Shown here: piece by piece, positions 41,737 to 50,955 of the stretch
Position numbering within the stretch: the stretch's first letter is position 1
How the letters are laid out: the number at the start of each line of letters is the position of its first letter
Source of the DNA: Thermoplasmata archaeon
GTDB lineage: Archaea > Thermoplasmatota > Thermoplasmata > GCA-020350865
Length of the DNA: 64,000 nucleotides
Assembly (NCBI GenBank): GCA_020348445.1
Contig: CP070751.1
Coordinates: 767,216-831,215, forward strand
Reading direction: 5' to 3'
Notes under the pieces: model-generated
The model's database searches: none
Told to the model about the DNA's origin: nothing
Seen by the model: the letters and a program-made list of their open reading frames with translations, nothing else
Position numbers and translations under genes: made by a program

Positions 41737-43359
41737 TCACATGTATTGGGCCATCTCAGATTGATACTGTTTTATCGCATCAAGGGCATCGAGATAATTA
41801 TTGAGTTTCAAGGCGGTACTGGCCTCCTTGAGGAGTTTGATGCTCGGCCTGATGTCCACTCCCTGCATTTTCGCCTTGTAAAGCACAGGTTTAGAATTGG
41901 ATATAATATCGGCCAGCTGCTTTGGTAATTCCCTTAGGAAGTCCTCTTTGGCATCTGAGAGCAATTCTTCGGCTCTGTTCAGCTCGTTCTTTTTTATGGC
42001 GACCCTTGCCTGCGTCAAAAGCGCTTTGGCTCCCTTGACATTGACTCTAACCTGTTCTCCGCTCTTGATCAGCTCGATTAGGGCTTTCAGTTTTTCAGCA
42101 ACATCCTTCCCTTTCTCAGTCTGCTCCTTCTTTTTAATTGCGGATTTTAATTTTGTTACAGATTTTTCAGTTTCTTCTGCGGCACTTCTAGCAAGCTGAA
42201 CTGCTTCGACGAATGAACCCTCTTTAACCAGTGATTCCACCTTGACCACCATATCTTCAAGCTGTCTCACGTCTCCACCCGCTTTATTTAGAGCATTGAT
42301 TTTCACTTGGGTGGTTTGCACCGAATCTAGAACATGCTGGTTAATCACCTTCTCTATGGTCTTTTTGCTCTCCTTAACCAGTGTGATAGCCCTCTTAAAA
42401 TCTCTTTTCTTGCCCGCGGTAATGGCCTGATCTATCAGTTTTCTCCCCTCAAATACATTTATCTCAAATTGTCTTGCGGTAGCCAGAAGGGGTTTTACCT
42501 CTGAAACACAAGTTGTTAATTCTCTATGCAGGGATCTATCGTCCCTGGCTGGCGCGGCAGTAGGTTTCTCTAAAGCGGCCTGAGCTGGTTGCGCTTCTTC
42601 CCTTTCCATTATTCTTTCTTTTTTCCTTTTTATACCCAGTTTGAACCTTTTCTTTTCCTTTAATGCGGGAGCCTCTTCTTCCCTTTCCTCGATAACTGAT
42701 GGTCGTGCTGGTTCAACCGTCGCTTTTGTTGGAGCTTCTTCCACATAAGCTTCCTGTCCTACCCCTGCCTGGGACCCCATTGATGGTGTTTCTTCTACAG
42801 GTGTGGTCTCCTGTGCGTAAGCCACCTCCCCTTCTGGCGTTGGTGCTGCTCTATCATCTACACCTTCAGCCTGCTCCACCCCTGCCTCCTCTTGGGCCTC
42901 TGAAGCGGCTTCCCCCTCTTCCTCCCCAGCGAAAATTGCTCCGCAACCTGTGCAGGATTTCGCATCCTCACTGACAAGGGTGTTGCATAAAGGACATTCA
43001 AACATCACGGTTCCTGTCGCAGGAGCCTCCCCGCCTTCTTCCACTGCTTCTGATCCTGTTGTCTCTTGCACTTCTCCCTCTGGTGATGAACCCGTTTTAT
43101 CCACGGCAGCCATGATCTCCTCGAAAAGTTCATGTTCTTTTTTTTCGTCCTTCTCTCCTATTTTTCCCAGCAACTTCTCCAACGATTCCTCATATTCAGG
43201 TATATCTACATCTTGAATATCCTCATCACCAGTTTTAACCCCAAAAACAGTTAAATCTGCCTTACATTCGGGACATTTTTTTGCATCGCTGTCCACAGGA
43301 GAATCGCATATGGGACAAAGCGCGCTCTTTTTTGTCTCGTCCTCAGGCAAAACCTGCAC
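41737..43359 (-). CDS. Double zinc-ribbon / long coiled-coil protein
   Basis: A 540-aa soluble protein of unknown function. Two zinc ribbons: LCPICDSPVDSDAKKCPEC near residue 15 and FECPLCNTLVSEDAKSCTGC near 120, separated by an acidic linker. A Glu/Ala/Pro-rich disordered region (about 145-270) is followed by about 260 residues of heptad-rich helices with repeated units such as RKLIDQAITAGKKRDFKRAI, AKALLTQARVAIKKNELNRA and IKLLKEASTALKLNNYLDAL, which look like degenerate TPR-like or spectrin-like hairpins. It converges on the DUF2226-DUF835 gene. A scaffold role is possible but not shown. Confidence 0.75.
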   Translation of the reverse strand: MQVLPEDETKKSALCPICDSPVDSDAKKCPECKADLTVFGVKTGDEDIQDVDIPEYEESLEKLLGKIGEKDEKKEHELFEEIMAAVDKTGSSPEGEVQETTGSEAVEEGGEAPATGTVMFECPLCNTLVSEDAKSCTGCGAIFAGEEEGEAASEAQEEAGVEQAEGVDDRAAPTPEGEVAYAQETTPVEETPSMGSQAGVGQEAYVEEAPTKATVEPARPSVIEEREEEAPALKEKKRFKLGIKRKKERIMEREEAQPAQAALEKPTAAPARDDRSLHRELTTCVSEVKPLLATARQFEINVFEGRKLIDQAITAGKKRDFKRAITLVKESKKTIEKVINQHVLDSVQTTQVKINALNKAGGDVRQLEDMVVKVESLVKEGSFVEAVQLARSAAEETEKSVTKLKSAIKKKEQTEKGKDVAEKLKALIELIKSGEQVRVNVKGAKALLTQARVAIKKNELNRAEELLSDAKEDFLRELPKQLADIISNSKPVLYKAKMQGVDIRPSIKLLKEASTALKLNNYLDALDAIKQYQSEMAQYM

Positions 43360-43548
43360 CTCTTTTTTTCATACAGATAGGGCATCAGCTATAGGGATGC
43401 TTCCGATTTTGATACCATTTATGGGTAATGTAGATTAAAGCAACCTATTATATTTTTCTATTATGAAACCCAAGAAGGTAATATAGCCTTGTATCAATAA
43501 AGTTTTTGGGTCATAATTTTAAATTTTACAGGATTTTATTCACTGGCC

Positions 43549-44454
43549 TTATGGTAGCTCTATCTCGTATTCTAAAAAGTCCGCAGCAACAAAGGAGTAT
43601 TTAAAAATTCTTCTGGCCTCGTTTTCAAGTATTAGGCCGTCTTCATATCTAGGACTGATATGGGTTAAAAAGAGCACCTTTGCATTCGATTGGGATGCGA
43701 CAGTTGCAGCTTGTGCTGCCGTGGAATGGCCATATTTATGAGCCTTCTCATCTAAATCCTTGCTCAAAGTAGCATCATGAATTAATACATCACAATTCCT
43801 AGCAAGCTCGATTACAGCAGAGCTCGGTCTAGTATCACCAGAGTATACGATCTTCCTTCCCTTTCGAGGTGGGCCCATTACATCCTCGGGTTTAATTATT
43901 CTATCCCCCACTTGTACAGTCTGATCATTTTGGAGCTCTCTAAATTGAGGCCCCTCTGGTACACCTAGGGTTATTGCCTTTTCAGGATGAAACTTGCCTT
44001 TGCGTTGATGCTCCTTCACACAAAATGCAAGTCCTGGGATGTCATGGTCTGTGACTCTAACTTGTATGTCATATTTATCCAGTGTTACCTGATCGCTATC
44101 ATTCAGATCATGAGTCGATATTTTGAAGGTGGGATTGAAGTATCCCAAGGATAGAATCCCTTTTACTATGTGTGTCGTGCCCGAAGGACCATAAATGTTC
44201 AAGTCCCGGGTCCTATCATTTAGATACATGCTCTGAATAAGTCCAGGTAGTCCTAGAAAATGATCGCCATGAAAGTGGGATATGAGTATCTTGTCAACAT
44301 GCATGAAATTCAGGCTGGATACGATCAATTGTCGCTGTGTGCCCTCTGCACAGTCGAAGAGAATTATCTCGCCGTTCATCTTCAACGCAACAGAAGAGAG
44401 ATTTCTCTCTTTCGATGGCCAACTCCCACCAGAACCAAGGAATACCAGTTTCAT
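43549..44454 (-). CDS. rnz: Ribonuclease Z (tRNA 3'-endonuclease)
   Basis: Removes the 3' trailer of pre-tRNAs; a metallo-beta-lactamase fold enzyme of 301 aa. The zinc motif HFHGDH is at residues 60-65, later ligands are in TDHDIPGL, YSGDTRPS and HDATLSKD, and the final His is in LFLTHISPRYED. The N-terminus VFLGSGGSWPSKERNLSS is the usual tRNase Z opening. Length fits the short RNase Z form. Since archaeal tRNA genes here do not encode CCA, this enzyme prepares their ends. Confidence 0.95.
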   Translation of the reverse strand: MKLVFLGSGGSWPSKERNLSSVALKMNGEIILFDCAEGTQRQLIVSSLNFMHVDKILISHFHGDHFLGLPGLIQSMYLNDRTRDLNIYGPSGTTHIVKGILSLGYFNPTFKISTHDLNDSDQVTLDKYDIQVRVTDHDIPGLAFCVKEHQRKGKFHPEKAITLGVPEGPQFRELQNDQTVQVGDRIIKPEDVMGPPRKGRKIVYSGDTRPSSAVIELARNCDVLIHDATLSKDLDEKAHKYGHSTAAQAATVASQSNAKVLFLTHISPRYEDGLILENEARRIFKYSFVAADFLEYEIELP

Positions 44455-44501
44455 GTTTGGCTAATATTTATTTTATGGTATATGCTTTTTGATGGCAAGG
44501 A

Positions 44502-44912
44502 TTACCTCTTTTCATAGATAGATTGGGATTTTCCTCTCTTTTTACAGAGCCTGCACTGGTAGTACCACCTCACATTGGATAGCCGAACCTTTACCATGAG
44601 ATGGCCGTACTTGCCGCACAGACCATCGCCCTTAAATCTTCTGGGCTCCCCTGATATTTCTTGGGTCTTGGTACCTTCCTCTTCCCTCTTCTTTATAAAT
44701 TCCAAATACCAAAGGGAATTTTTAACATTTTCAGATCGGGATAATTCCCTTTCTGCTGCGCTCCATGTGCCCTGTTCGAATAGTCTTTTAACCCTCGCAA
44801 GCAGTTTCTTTGCTTCATCTAAATCTTTTACCCCCTTGCTCTCGGAGTATAAGATAGAATCTTCAAGAAGGGATATCTCTTCCCTTAATTTGTCCCCCCT
44901 TTTTATAGCCAT
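44502..44912 (-). CDS. Small helical protein with C-terminal zinc-finger-like motif
   Basis: A 136-aa hypothetical protein. Residues 1-85 are charged helices (LREEISLLEDSILYSESKGV, AERELSRSENVKNSLWYLEF). The C-terminal 50 residues contain GLCGKYGHLMVKVRLSNVRW then YYQCRLCKKRG, a Cys/His pattern suggesting one zinc site. It is followed by RNase Z in the same direction with a 47-base gap. No family recognised. Confidence 0.6.
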   Translation of the reverse strand: MAIKRGDKLREEISLLEDSILYSESKGVKDLDEAKKLLARVKRLFEQGTWSAAERELSRSENVKNSLWYLEFIKKREEEGTKTQEISGEPRRFKGDGLCGKYGHLMVKVRLSNVRWYYQCRLCKKRGKSQSIYEKR

Positions 44913-44953
44913 TTATACCACTTGATCCCAGTAATATAATCACAATTCAATTA

Positions 44954-46624
44954 TCAAACATAAATAATGTAAATATCTGAGCCGTCTCCCCCTGTTGAGT
45001 AGACAACATCTTTCTCTTTTAAGGTTGTTTCGAAGACATTTTCTGATATTTTTACGGGCTCCATGGGCGACATCTGGGCTCCTGCGCCAGTCCACTTGTC
45101 TTCCACAAATAGCAACGTGCCATTTTCAAGAGGTCTGCTGTACTTCAGTAGCCAGGGCAAGGTTTTATCGGTGTCTAAATCAAAATATGGACCCATGATG
45201 TCATTCAATCTCTCATCTGTGCTTATATGATGGTCTGCACCGTTTTGACTTATCCATTTCATGGCCTCAAACTCGTGTTCATAGGTGGCGTCTTGAACCC
45301 CATAGAATTCCTGACCGTTGTACGCCAAAGGTACAGTGCTGAGACATAATGCTAAAAAGGCAACTGAAAATGTTACTTTAAGTTTAAGCTGGTGTTTTTC
45401 AATGTTACCTCCACCTGTTAGCCTCTTTACCGACTTGTTGATCAGGTACCCTGCCCCTATACCCGCACAAATAGCTAGACCGAAATCGATGTAATCATAG
45501 CTTCTGTAAACCAGTATAAATGTAAAGGCATCAAATCCTTTCAGCATTGCAAAGGTTATCACAAGAAATGGAGCAAGGGTTATGGAGACTATAAAGGGTT
45601 TATGCTCTGTTTTTCTTGTGGCTATAATGTTTAATCCCATAAAACCCAATAAACATAAAATCAGGTATGGAATAAGATATACCAAAAGCGATGTTGTGGT
45701 CCGTATCGTGCCTATAAAAATCGTTTCATTATGATTTGCCAACAATAAAGCGATCCCGGCAATTAAAAATATCAATGGTTTGTTGAACAAAATTTTGCTC
45801 TTTTTTTTTCTTTTCTTTGGTACGGAAAAAGAGATACACAATATAATTCCGAGTATAAAAACAGAGGCGAATAATGCGATATCATTTAAGCTTGATACCT
45901 TCTTGTAAAATGTCAAATCTATTAATTCATAGTAGAGAACCGCGAATATGAATATGAAAGGACCTGTTAGCACATCCAATATAAAACGTTTGAATTGAAA
46001 GGCTCCTTGATACCAATGCAATCCATGAATTGTGAACACTAGAAGGGAAATCATGACAAAAGAAATCCAGATAGTGAGATGATGTGTCAGGGCCAAAATT
46101 ATAAAGATAACAGCGGCTAAGGCCCTTTTTTTGGGATCGTCACGACCATAAAATAGATAAACACCCAGTATTAAGAGGACTATGGCTACGGTTTCCTTCA
46201 TGACAGCCGCGCCAAGATATACGTAGAAACCATTTAAGGCCAGGGCAAGCCCTGCAAAAAATGAAACCAGCTCGTTTCCCGTGATCCTATAAGCGATGAG
46301 GTACAATATCACGATGGCAATGGACGATATGAACGGAATCACATATTGAGTTACTTCAATTGGTGTCCTGCCAAAAATCAATGCAAATTCAGAAATAAGT
46401 AAGGATATCACTGGCATTTTGGCATTGTATTTTATAAAATCAGAAGTATCATCAGAATAGGAATTCGACCAATGGCCTGAATCTATTATATCCTCAGATA
46501 TTCTGATAAGAGGAAAACCATCTATATTGAATGGAAGACTCGAATAAAGTAAAGGTACAAACCTCACTGCCAAGCCGATGATAAAAAGTGCGGATATTGC
46601 GAGAAAATGCCGATTCAGTCTCAT
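44954..46624 (-). CDS. Polytopic membrane protein, GT-C glycosyltransferase-like
   Basis: A 556-aa protein with about twelve hydrophobic helices. After the first helix (FLAISALFIIGLAVRFVPLL) the outer loop reads PFNIDGFPLIRISEDIIDSG, placing acidic residues where GT-C catalytic loops have them. The C-terminal 130 residues are a soluble extracytoplasmic domain (HEFEAMKWISQNGADHHIST) similar in kind to that of the membrane protein encoded at 27219-29039. The gene starts three bases after the stop of an FtsX-like permease, so it is co-transcribed with the ABC permeases. Probable surface glycosyltransferase; donor and acceptor unknown. Confidence 0.68.
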   Translation of the reverse strand: MRLNRHFLAISALFIIGLAVRFVPLLYSSLPFNIDGFPLIRISEDIIDSGHWSNSYSDDTSDFIKYNAKMPVISLLISEFALIFGRTPIEVTQYVIPFISSIAIVILYLIAYRITGNELVSFFAGLALALNGFYVYLGAAVMKETVAIVLLILGVYLFYGRDDPKKRALAAVIFIILALTHHLTIWISFVMISLLVFTIHGLHWYQGAFQFKRFILDVLTGPFIFIFAVLYYELIDLTFYKKVSSLNDIALFASVFILGIILCISFSVPKKRKKKSKILFNKPLIFLIAGIALLLANHNETIFIGTIRTTTSLLVYLIPYLILCLLGFMGLNIIATRKTEHKPFIVSITLAPFLVITFAMLKGFDAFTFILVYRSYDYIDFGLAICAGIGAGYLINKSVKRLTGGGNIEKHQLKLKVTFSVAFLALCLSTVPLAYNGQEFYGVQDATYEHEFEAMKWISQNGADHHISTDERLNDIMGPYFDLDTDKTLPWLLKYSRPLENGTLLFVEDKWTGAGAQMSPMEPVKISENVFETTLKEKDVVYSTGGDGSDIYIIYV

Positions 46625-46627
46625 GTC

Positions 46628-47872
46628 TCAAACACCTATTGCCTCTGCCAAAGTCTCTGCTTCGGCAACTTCCTCCTTGTCTTCGATCTCCCGCATTAAC
46701 TTGCTGGGCCTCTCTGTCAGTATTATCGAACTTACAAAAAGGCCGGATGTGCACCCTATTATTATCGCTATAAAGAACGTAATTATGAAAAGAAAAAGCT
46801 CTATTGTGGGTTGTATCGTTACACCAAAAGCCACGATGAGACCCATATTATTTACAATCTCGGCTGAAATGAATCCTATTACAACACCAATTCCCGAGGC
46901 GATTATTGAAATTACAAGCAGTTCTTTTAGTAGTAAAATGTAAATCGTTTTCTTATCAGCGCCAATTGCCGCTAAGATCCCGATATCCTTCCTTCTTTCA
47001 AATACGGCCCTTGCTAGTATGGCTGTTATTCCAATAAATGTAAGTATTGCATTTAATGCTATAAAGCCAAGAACTACTATGTTAATGGTGCCTACGCCTC
47101 TTTGAACAAAAGTGCTCACAAAACTTTGATTTGACTCGCTGAATTTCTCTGGATCTGAATATTTGGCCCCCAATTCCCTGGCAATTCTTTCTTCATAAGT
47201 TTCCTCGTGATTTACTGGAACAGGTGTACCGTCTTTTTTAGTGACGATAACATTGTAATCATTCTCTGTCAAGTAGTCAATAAGTCGATTTTCATCATCA
47301 GTTTTTATTCGTATCATGAGGACATCATATTCACCTATACTCATCAGTTTTCTTGCATAGTTGAGTGATATCAATATTTGATTATCTGAGGACGTTTTAC
47401 TTGAGAATATACCGGAGACTGTCAACTCTAGTATTGCAGGCGTTGTGGACCCTGTTATTGTTACTCCATGTCCGATTTGTATTCCCAATCTTTCAGATAA
47501 TTCGTCACCGATAAGCATGAAATTATTCTCGTAGTCACCTTCTACGACGTGGGCATTTTCTATTGATAAAAACTTCTCTGGCTCCACTCCTCTAACGATT
47601 ACTGGCTCATGCCCACCATTCTTTCTGTTGATTACATAGGAGAATGCGTAAATCTCGGGACTGGCTACATCCACAATACCTTCATCCTCGAGCTCGAAGG
47701 CTAAACTGGTAAGGACAGGAGTGGTAGTATTTACCTGTGAAATTGTCACAACATTCTCACCCTTGAATATTGAGTTGGGGCTGGATTTTATACCCATGAG
47801 AATCGGAACTGATGCGCTGAAAAGCATTATACAGAGGATCATCCCGATTATATTCTTCTTATGTATAAGCAA
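46628..47872 (-). CDS. ABC transporter permease, FtsX/MacB type
   Basis: A 414-aa permease with one N-terminal TM (IIGMILCIMLFSASVPILMG), a large extracytoplasmic domain (about 35-270) and three C-terminal helices in the FtsX fold, including RAVFERRKDIGILAAIGADK, the cytoplasmic coupling-helix motif of the family. It begins with TTG immediately after the TAA of the other permease. With the divergently encoded ATPase it would form a MacB/LolCDE-like mechanotransmission complex that moves or extracts surface molecules rather than small solutes. Confidence 0.85.
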   Translation of the reverse strand: MLIHKKNIIGMILCIMLFSASVPILMGIKSSPNSIFKGENVVTISQVNTTTPVLTSLAFELEDEGIVDVASPEIYAFSYVINRKNGGHEPVIVRGVEPEKFLSIENAHVVEGDYENNFMLIGDELSERLGIQIGHGVTITGSTTPAILELTVSGIFSSKTSSDNQILISLNYARKLMSIGEYDVLMIRIKTDDENRLIDYLTENDYNVIVTKKDGTPVPVNHEETYEERIARELGAKYSDPEKFSESNQSFVSTFVQRGVGTINIVVLGFIALNAILTFIGITAILARAVFERRKDIGILAAIGADKKTIYILLLKELLVISIIASGIGVVIGFISAEIVNNMGLIVAFGVTIQPTIELFLFIITFFIAIIIGCTSGLFVSSIILTERPSKLMREIEDKEEVAEAETLAEAIGV

Positions 47873-48943
47873 TTAAAGCACCTCTCTTGATGTCCTGATC
47901 GTTGTTTTGGATGCTTTATATGCCGGAAGGATACCACCTATTAAACCCGCAAAAATACCAATTGCCAAGGGTAAACTGACGATATAAAGTGTAACCTGTG
48001 GTACCAAAACAGAGGAAAAGCCAAGCAATTGGCTCAATGCCACTATTGCATTTGCTGCTACTATTCCCAATGCAAGTCCCAAAACCGCCCCTACCCCACA
48101 TATAAATACCGCCTGGAATAGAAATACATAGATAACGGTTTTTGGAGAAGCGCCGAGATATTTGATTATTTTTATGTCTGGCACACGATACTGGGTCTCT
48201 ATTCTCATGATGTTATAAATAAGTATGATAATTATCACAGTGGAGGAGATTACAACTCCCCATAGATTGCCCTCTATTTGAGAAAAACCCAATTCGAAAA
48301 AGTCCACGATCCCAACTGATTGTACCGCTGTATAACCATTCTCCTTTAAATATTCTAATGCCTCAGGGTTATCCTTTGGAATGACAATAAATGAATATTT
48401 ATCTTCAAGTGTAGGATTCAGGATTCTGATGGTATCTTCTGAGGCCAAGATCCAGTTGTCTGGAAAGAATGCTGAGGTGTATGGATCGTAATCATTGGAA
48501 ACATTCAATATTATTGGTGATTGTGTAAATGCAGTTGTAATATTCAGGAATGGGACATTTTTGATCTCAAATCCGCTACCAGGTAATACTTTATCTCGTA
48601 GAATCTTACTTCCAAAATCGAAAATACTGGTTGGATCCTCTAATGCCAACACCCGTGTTTCTATACCTGTAACATTGCCCACCACCAATAAACAGGCTGC
48701 ATATCTACCCGGAATATCCTCGATAATATCAGAATCTAACTCACTTTCGCTTAAAGTGTAGCCATCGTATACGATAAGAAATCCCTTATCAAACAAAGCT
48801 GCCGTGTCTTTAGTGCCTTCATGCAATCCTGTAACCATAGACATTGTTCCTACTATGTACATTACACATAGTGCTATACCTATAATCGTCGCAAATATTC
48901 TTTTGTTTATTTTAAGGACCATCTTCGCGAGGATATTACGCAA
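47873..48943 (-). CDS. ABC transporter permease, FtsX/MacB type
   Basis: A 356-aa partner of the permease that follows. N-terminal TM (FATIIGIALCVMYIVGTMSM), an extracytoplasmic domain (about 40-225), then FtsX helices with RVPDIKIIKYLGASPKTVIY as the coupling segment and a C-terminal GIFAGLIGGILPAYKASKT. The two permeases are adjacent with no gap, consistent with a heterodimer. The ATPase gene is divergent across a 242-base region. Confidence 0.85.
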   Translation of the reverse strand: MRNILAKMVLKINKRIFATIIGIALCVMYIVGTMSMVTGLHEGTKDTAALFDKGFLIVYDGYTLSESELDSDIIEDIPGRYAACLLVVGNVTGIETRVLALEDPTSIFDFGSKILRDKVLPGSGFEIKNVPFLNITTAFTQSPIILNVSNDYDPYTSAFFPDNWILASEDTIRILNPTLEDKYSFIVIPKDNPEALEYLKENGYTAVQSVGIVDFFELGFSQIEGNLWGVVISSTVIIIILIYNIMRIETQYRVPDIKIIKYLGASPKTVIYVFLFQAVFICGVGAVLGLALGIVAANAIVALSQLLGFSSVLVPQVTLYIVSLPLAIGIFAGLIGGILPAYKASKTTIRTSREVL

Positions 48944-49151
48944 TTCCTACACCCTCTAACGCCAATATTCTACATGATAACTATATGTTCATATCTACTT
49001 TTTTGTATATACGATGCCTCAATAGACAATTGCACATATAGTATTGTCGCTCCTATATGGAATTCCATTTCGTTAATATATTTTAGTTATTCATCACAAA
49101 TAAACCTTGAAATATCCCCAGTAACCACAATTATATCGGGAAAATCAATAT

Positions 49152-49162
49152 CTATATATATT
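49152..49162 (+). promoter_or_regulatory. TATA box of the ABC ATPase gene
   Basis: CTATATATATT lies about 28 bases before the ATG at 49186, giving a nearly leaderless transcript. The rest of the 242-base divergent region is A/T-rich with no other clear element. Confidence 0.4.
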
Positions 49163-49185
49163 ATGATTACGTATCGTAGAGGCGG

Positions 49186-49857
49186 ATGCATGCATTTACC
49201 GTCAAAATAAAGGACCTTTGGAAAACCTATGACGGTCAAAGACAGGTACTGAAGGGCGTTAACCTGACTGTTGAACCAGAGGAAACGATATTAATTCGAG
49301 GTAGGTCCGGGAGCGGAAAGACCACTTTATTGAGCATCATCGGATGCATTGATGCACCTACGAAAGGGAGTATATTCCTCAACGGTTACGATGCTGCAAA
49401 GCTGAGCCAAAAGGAATTGGCGAAAATCAGATTACACAGAATCGGCATTGTCTTCCAATCTCATAACCTGATTCATGACCTGACAGTCTTTGACAATGTT
49501 CTCTTACCTTTGAGGATAGGGAAGAGCAAGGATGGTATAAAGAGGGTTAATAGGTTGCTTGAGACTTTTGATATTCTAGAATTGGCAAACAAGAAACCCT
49601 CGGAAATCAGTGGTGGTGAGAGACAACGTGTGGCGATCGCCAGGGCTTTGGCGAACAATCCTTCGATTTTACTTGCAGATGAGCCTGCTAGCTCTCTAGA
49701 CTTGGATAACTGTAAAATAGTGACCCAAGCTTTTAAAAAGGCGAATCGAGAATTTGGAACCACAGTTATCATTGCTTCTCATGATTTGGATCTCAACAAT
49801 CATGTTCACAGAAAATATTTTTTAAAGGATGGACAGATTTTTGAAAATTCTCATTAG
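49186..49857 (+). CDS. ABC transporter ATP-binding protein (LolD/MacB type)
   Basis: A 223-aa ATPase. Walker A RGRSGSGKTTLLS at 38-50, Q-loop in GIVFQSHNLIHD, signature EISGGERQRVAIARAL, Walker B SILLADEPASSLD and switch His in IIASHDLD. The family places it with FtsX-type permeases, encoded divergently next to it. It powers their conformational cycle at the membrane. Confidence 0.93.
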   Translation: MHAFTVKIKDLWKTYDGQRQVLKGVNLTVEPEETILIRGRSGSGKTTLLSIIGCIDAPTKGSIFLNGYDAAKLSQKELAKIRLHRIGIVFQSHNLIHDLTVFDNVLLPLRIGKSKDGIKRVNRLLETFDILELANKKPSEISGGERQRVAIARALANNPSILLADEPASSLDLDNCKIVTQAFKKANREFGTTVIIASHDLDLNNHVHRKYFLKDGQIFENSH

Positions 49858-49971
49858 AACCTATTATCAACTTATAGTGGATTTTTGTTATATTGTCAAT
49901 AGATGCCATGGGAAGTGTTAAGAGGAAGATGATTTATTCACCATAAAATCTTGTGAATAGGAGGTTCAAGA

Positions 49972-50850
49972 ATCAACTTAAGTAAAAAAATTACTACTAT
50001 ACTTCAGAAAACCATTGGCATTGATCTGGCTCTCGTTTTAATTTGTGCTACTCTACTCTTAATATTCGCTCTCACTCTCCCAGATGGAAATATACTAAGA
50101 GTTTTATTTGGTCTTCCATTTCTTCTTTTCTTGCCTGGCTATTCATTGGTCAGTACGTTATGGGTAAGAAAAGATGAGCTCGATGGGCTTGAAAGAACCG
50201 CCTTAAGCCTGGGTCTAAGTATCGTTATCATGCCTTTGGCAGGTCTTGGTCTCAACTACACTCCTTGGGGAATAACTCTCACATCTGTGGTTATTACTTT
50301 ATATGCTTTGATCATCATTATGGTCGGTATCGCGTGGCTGAGGAGATCGAAATTAAATTCAGAGGAGCGTTTCGTTTTAAAAATGGGATTCTTTTTTGAT
50401 CCTTTGAAAGAAATGTCCTCTACAGACAAATTAATGGCCATAATTGTTGGGATAGTCATTATTATTGGTACAGGATTGTTGTTGTATATAGGAACACATC
50501 CTCCGGTAGAACAATATACAGAACTTTATATTCTAGATGAGAATGGGGCCACTGAAAACTACCCCACACGCCTTGAGGTAAACGAGGATGCTTCGATCAT
50601 CATAGGTGTGGTATGCCATGAACATAAAAATACAACTTACAGTACCGTGGTTAGATTGGTTCCAGAGAGTGGGATGAATAGAACTCTGGCAAAATTTAAC
50701 TTTTCCCTTGATAATGAAGAAAAATGGCAAAGACCTTTCGATTTCAACGTGAGTGAGAGTGGAAGATTCATGCTTTTAATCGAGCTCTTCAAGGAGGGTA
50801 ATTCATCACCTTACGCTTCTAACCATTTATGGATTGAGGTCACAGATTAA
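49972..50850 (+). CDS. DUF1616-family membrane protein with apparent non-canonical start
   Basis: The conserved DUF1616 sequence (LRVLFGLPFLLFLPGYSLVSTLW, then LDGLERTALSLGLSIVIMPL and GLGLNYTPWGITL) begins well before the first TTG at 50131. In frame the reading extends to ATC at 49972, seven bases after a strong AGGAGG (49959-49964); the nearest upstream stop is TGA at 49954. From ATC the product is about 292 aa with four to five TM helices and a C-terminal extracytoplasmic domain (LDENGATENYPTRLEVNEDA, HLWIEV). Either the cell uses AUC, or an ATG has mutated or been misread. The family is common in archaeal glycan loci; function unknown. Confidence 0.75.
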   Translation: MNLSKKITTILQKTIGIDLALVLICATLLLIFALTLPDGNILRVLFGLPFLLFLPGYSLVSTLWVRKDELDGLERTALSLGLSIVIMPLAGLGLNYTPWGITLTSVVITLYALIIIMVGIAWLRRSKLNSEERFVLKMGFFFDPLKEMSSTDKLMAIIVGIVIIIGTGLLLYIGTHPPVEQYTELYILDENGATENYPTRLEVNEDASIIIGVVCHEHKNTTYSTVVRLVPESGMNRTLAKFNFSLDNEEKWQRPFDFNVSESGRFMLLIELFKEGNSSPYASNHLWIEVTD

Positions 50851-50955
50851 ATTTGAATATCCTGTTCTAACTCAATCGATAAAGGAAGAAAAGATAATAA
50901 AGCATATGGTCATAAGGGTTTCCAATTAATAAAGTTATATTTGTAAGGTGATATC

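Noticed and set aside
42699..42974. Proline/leucine-rich ORF on the plus strand
   Set aside because: It is the antisense shadow of the Glu/Ala-rich linker of the zinc-ribbon coiled-coil gene and has no independent start signal.
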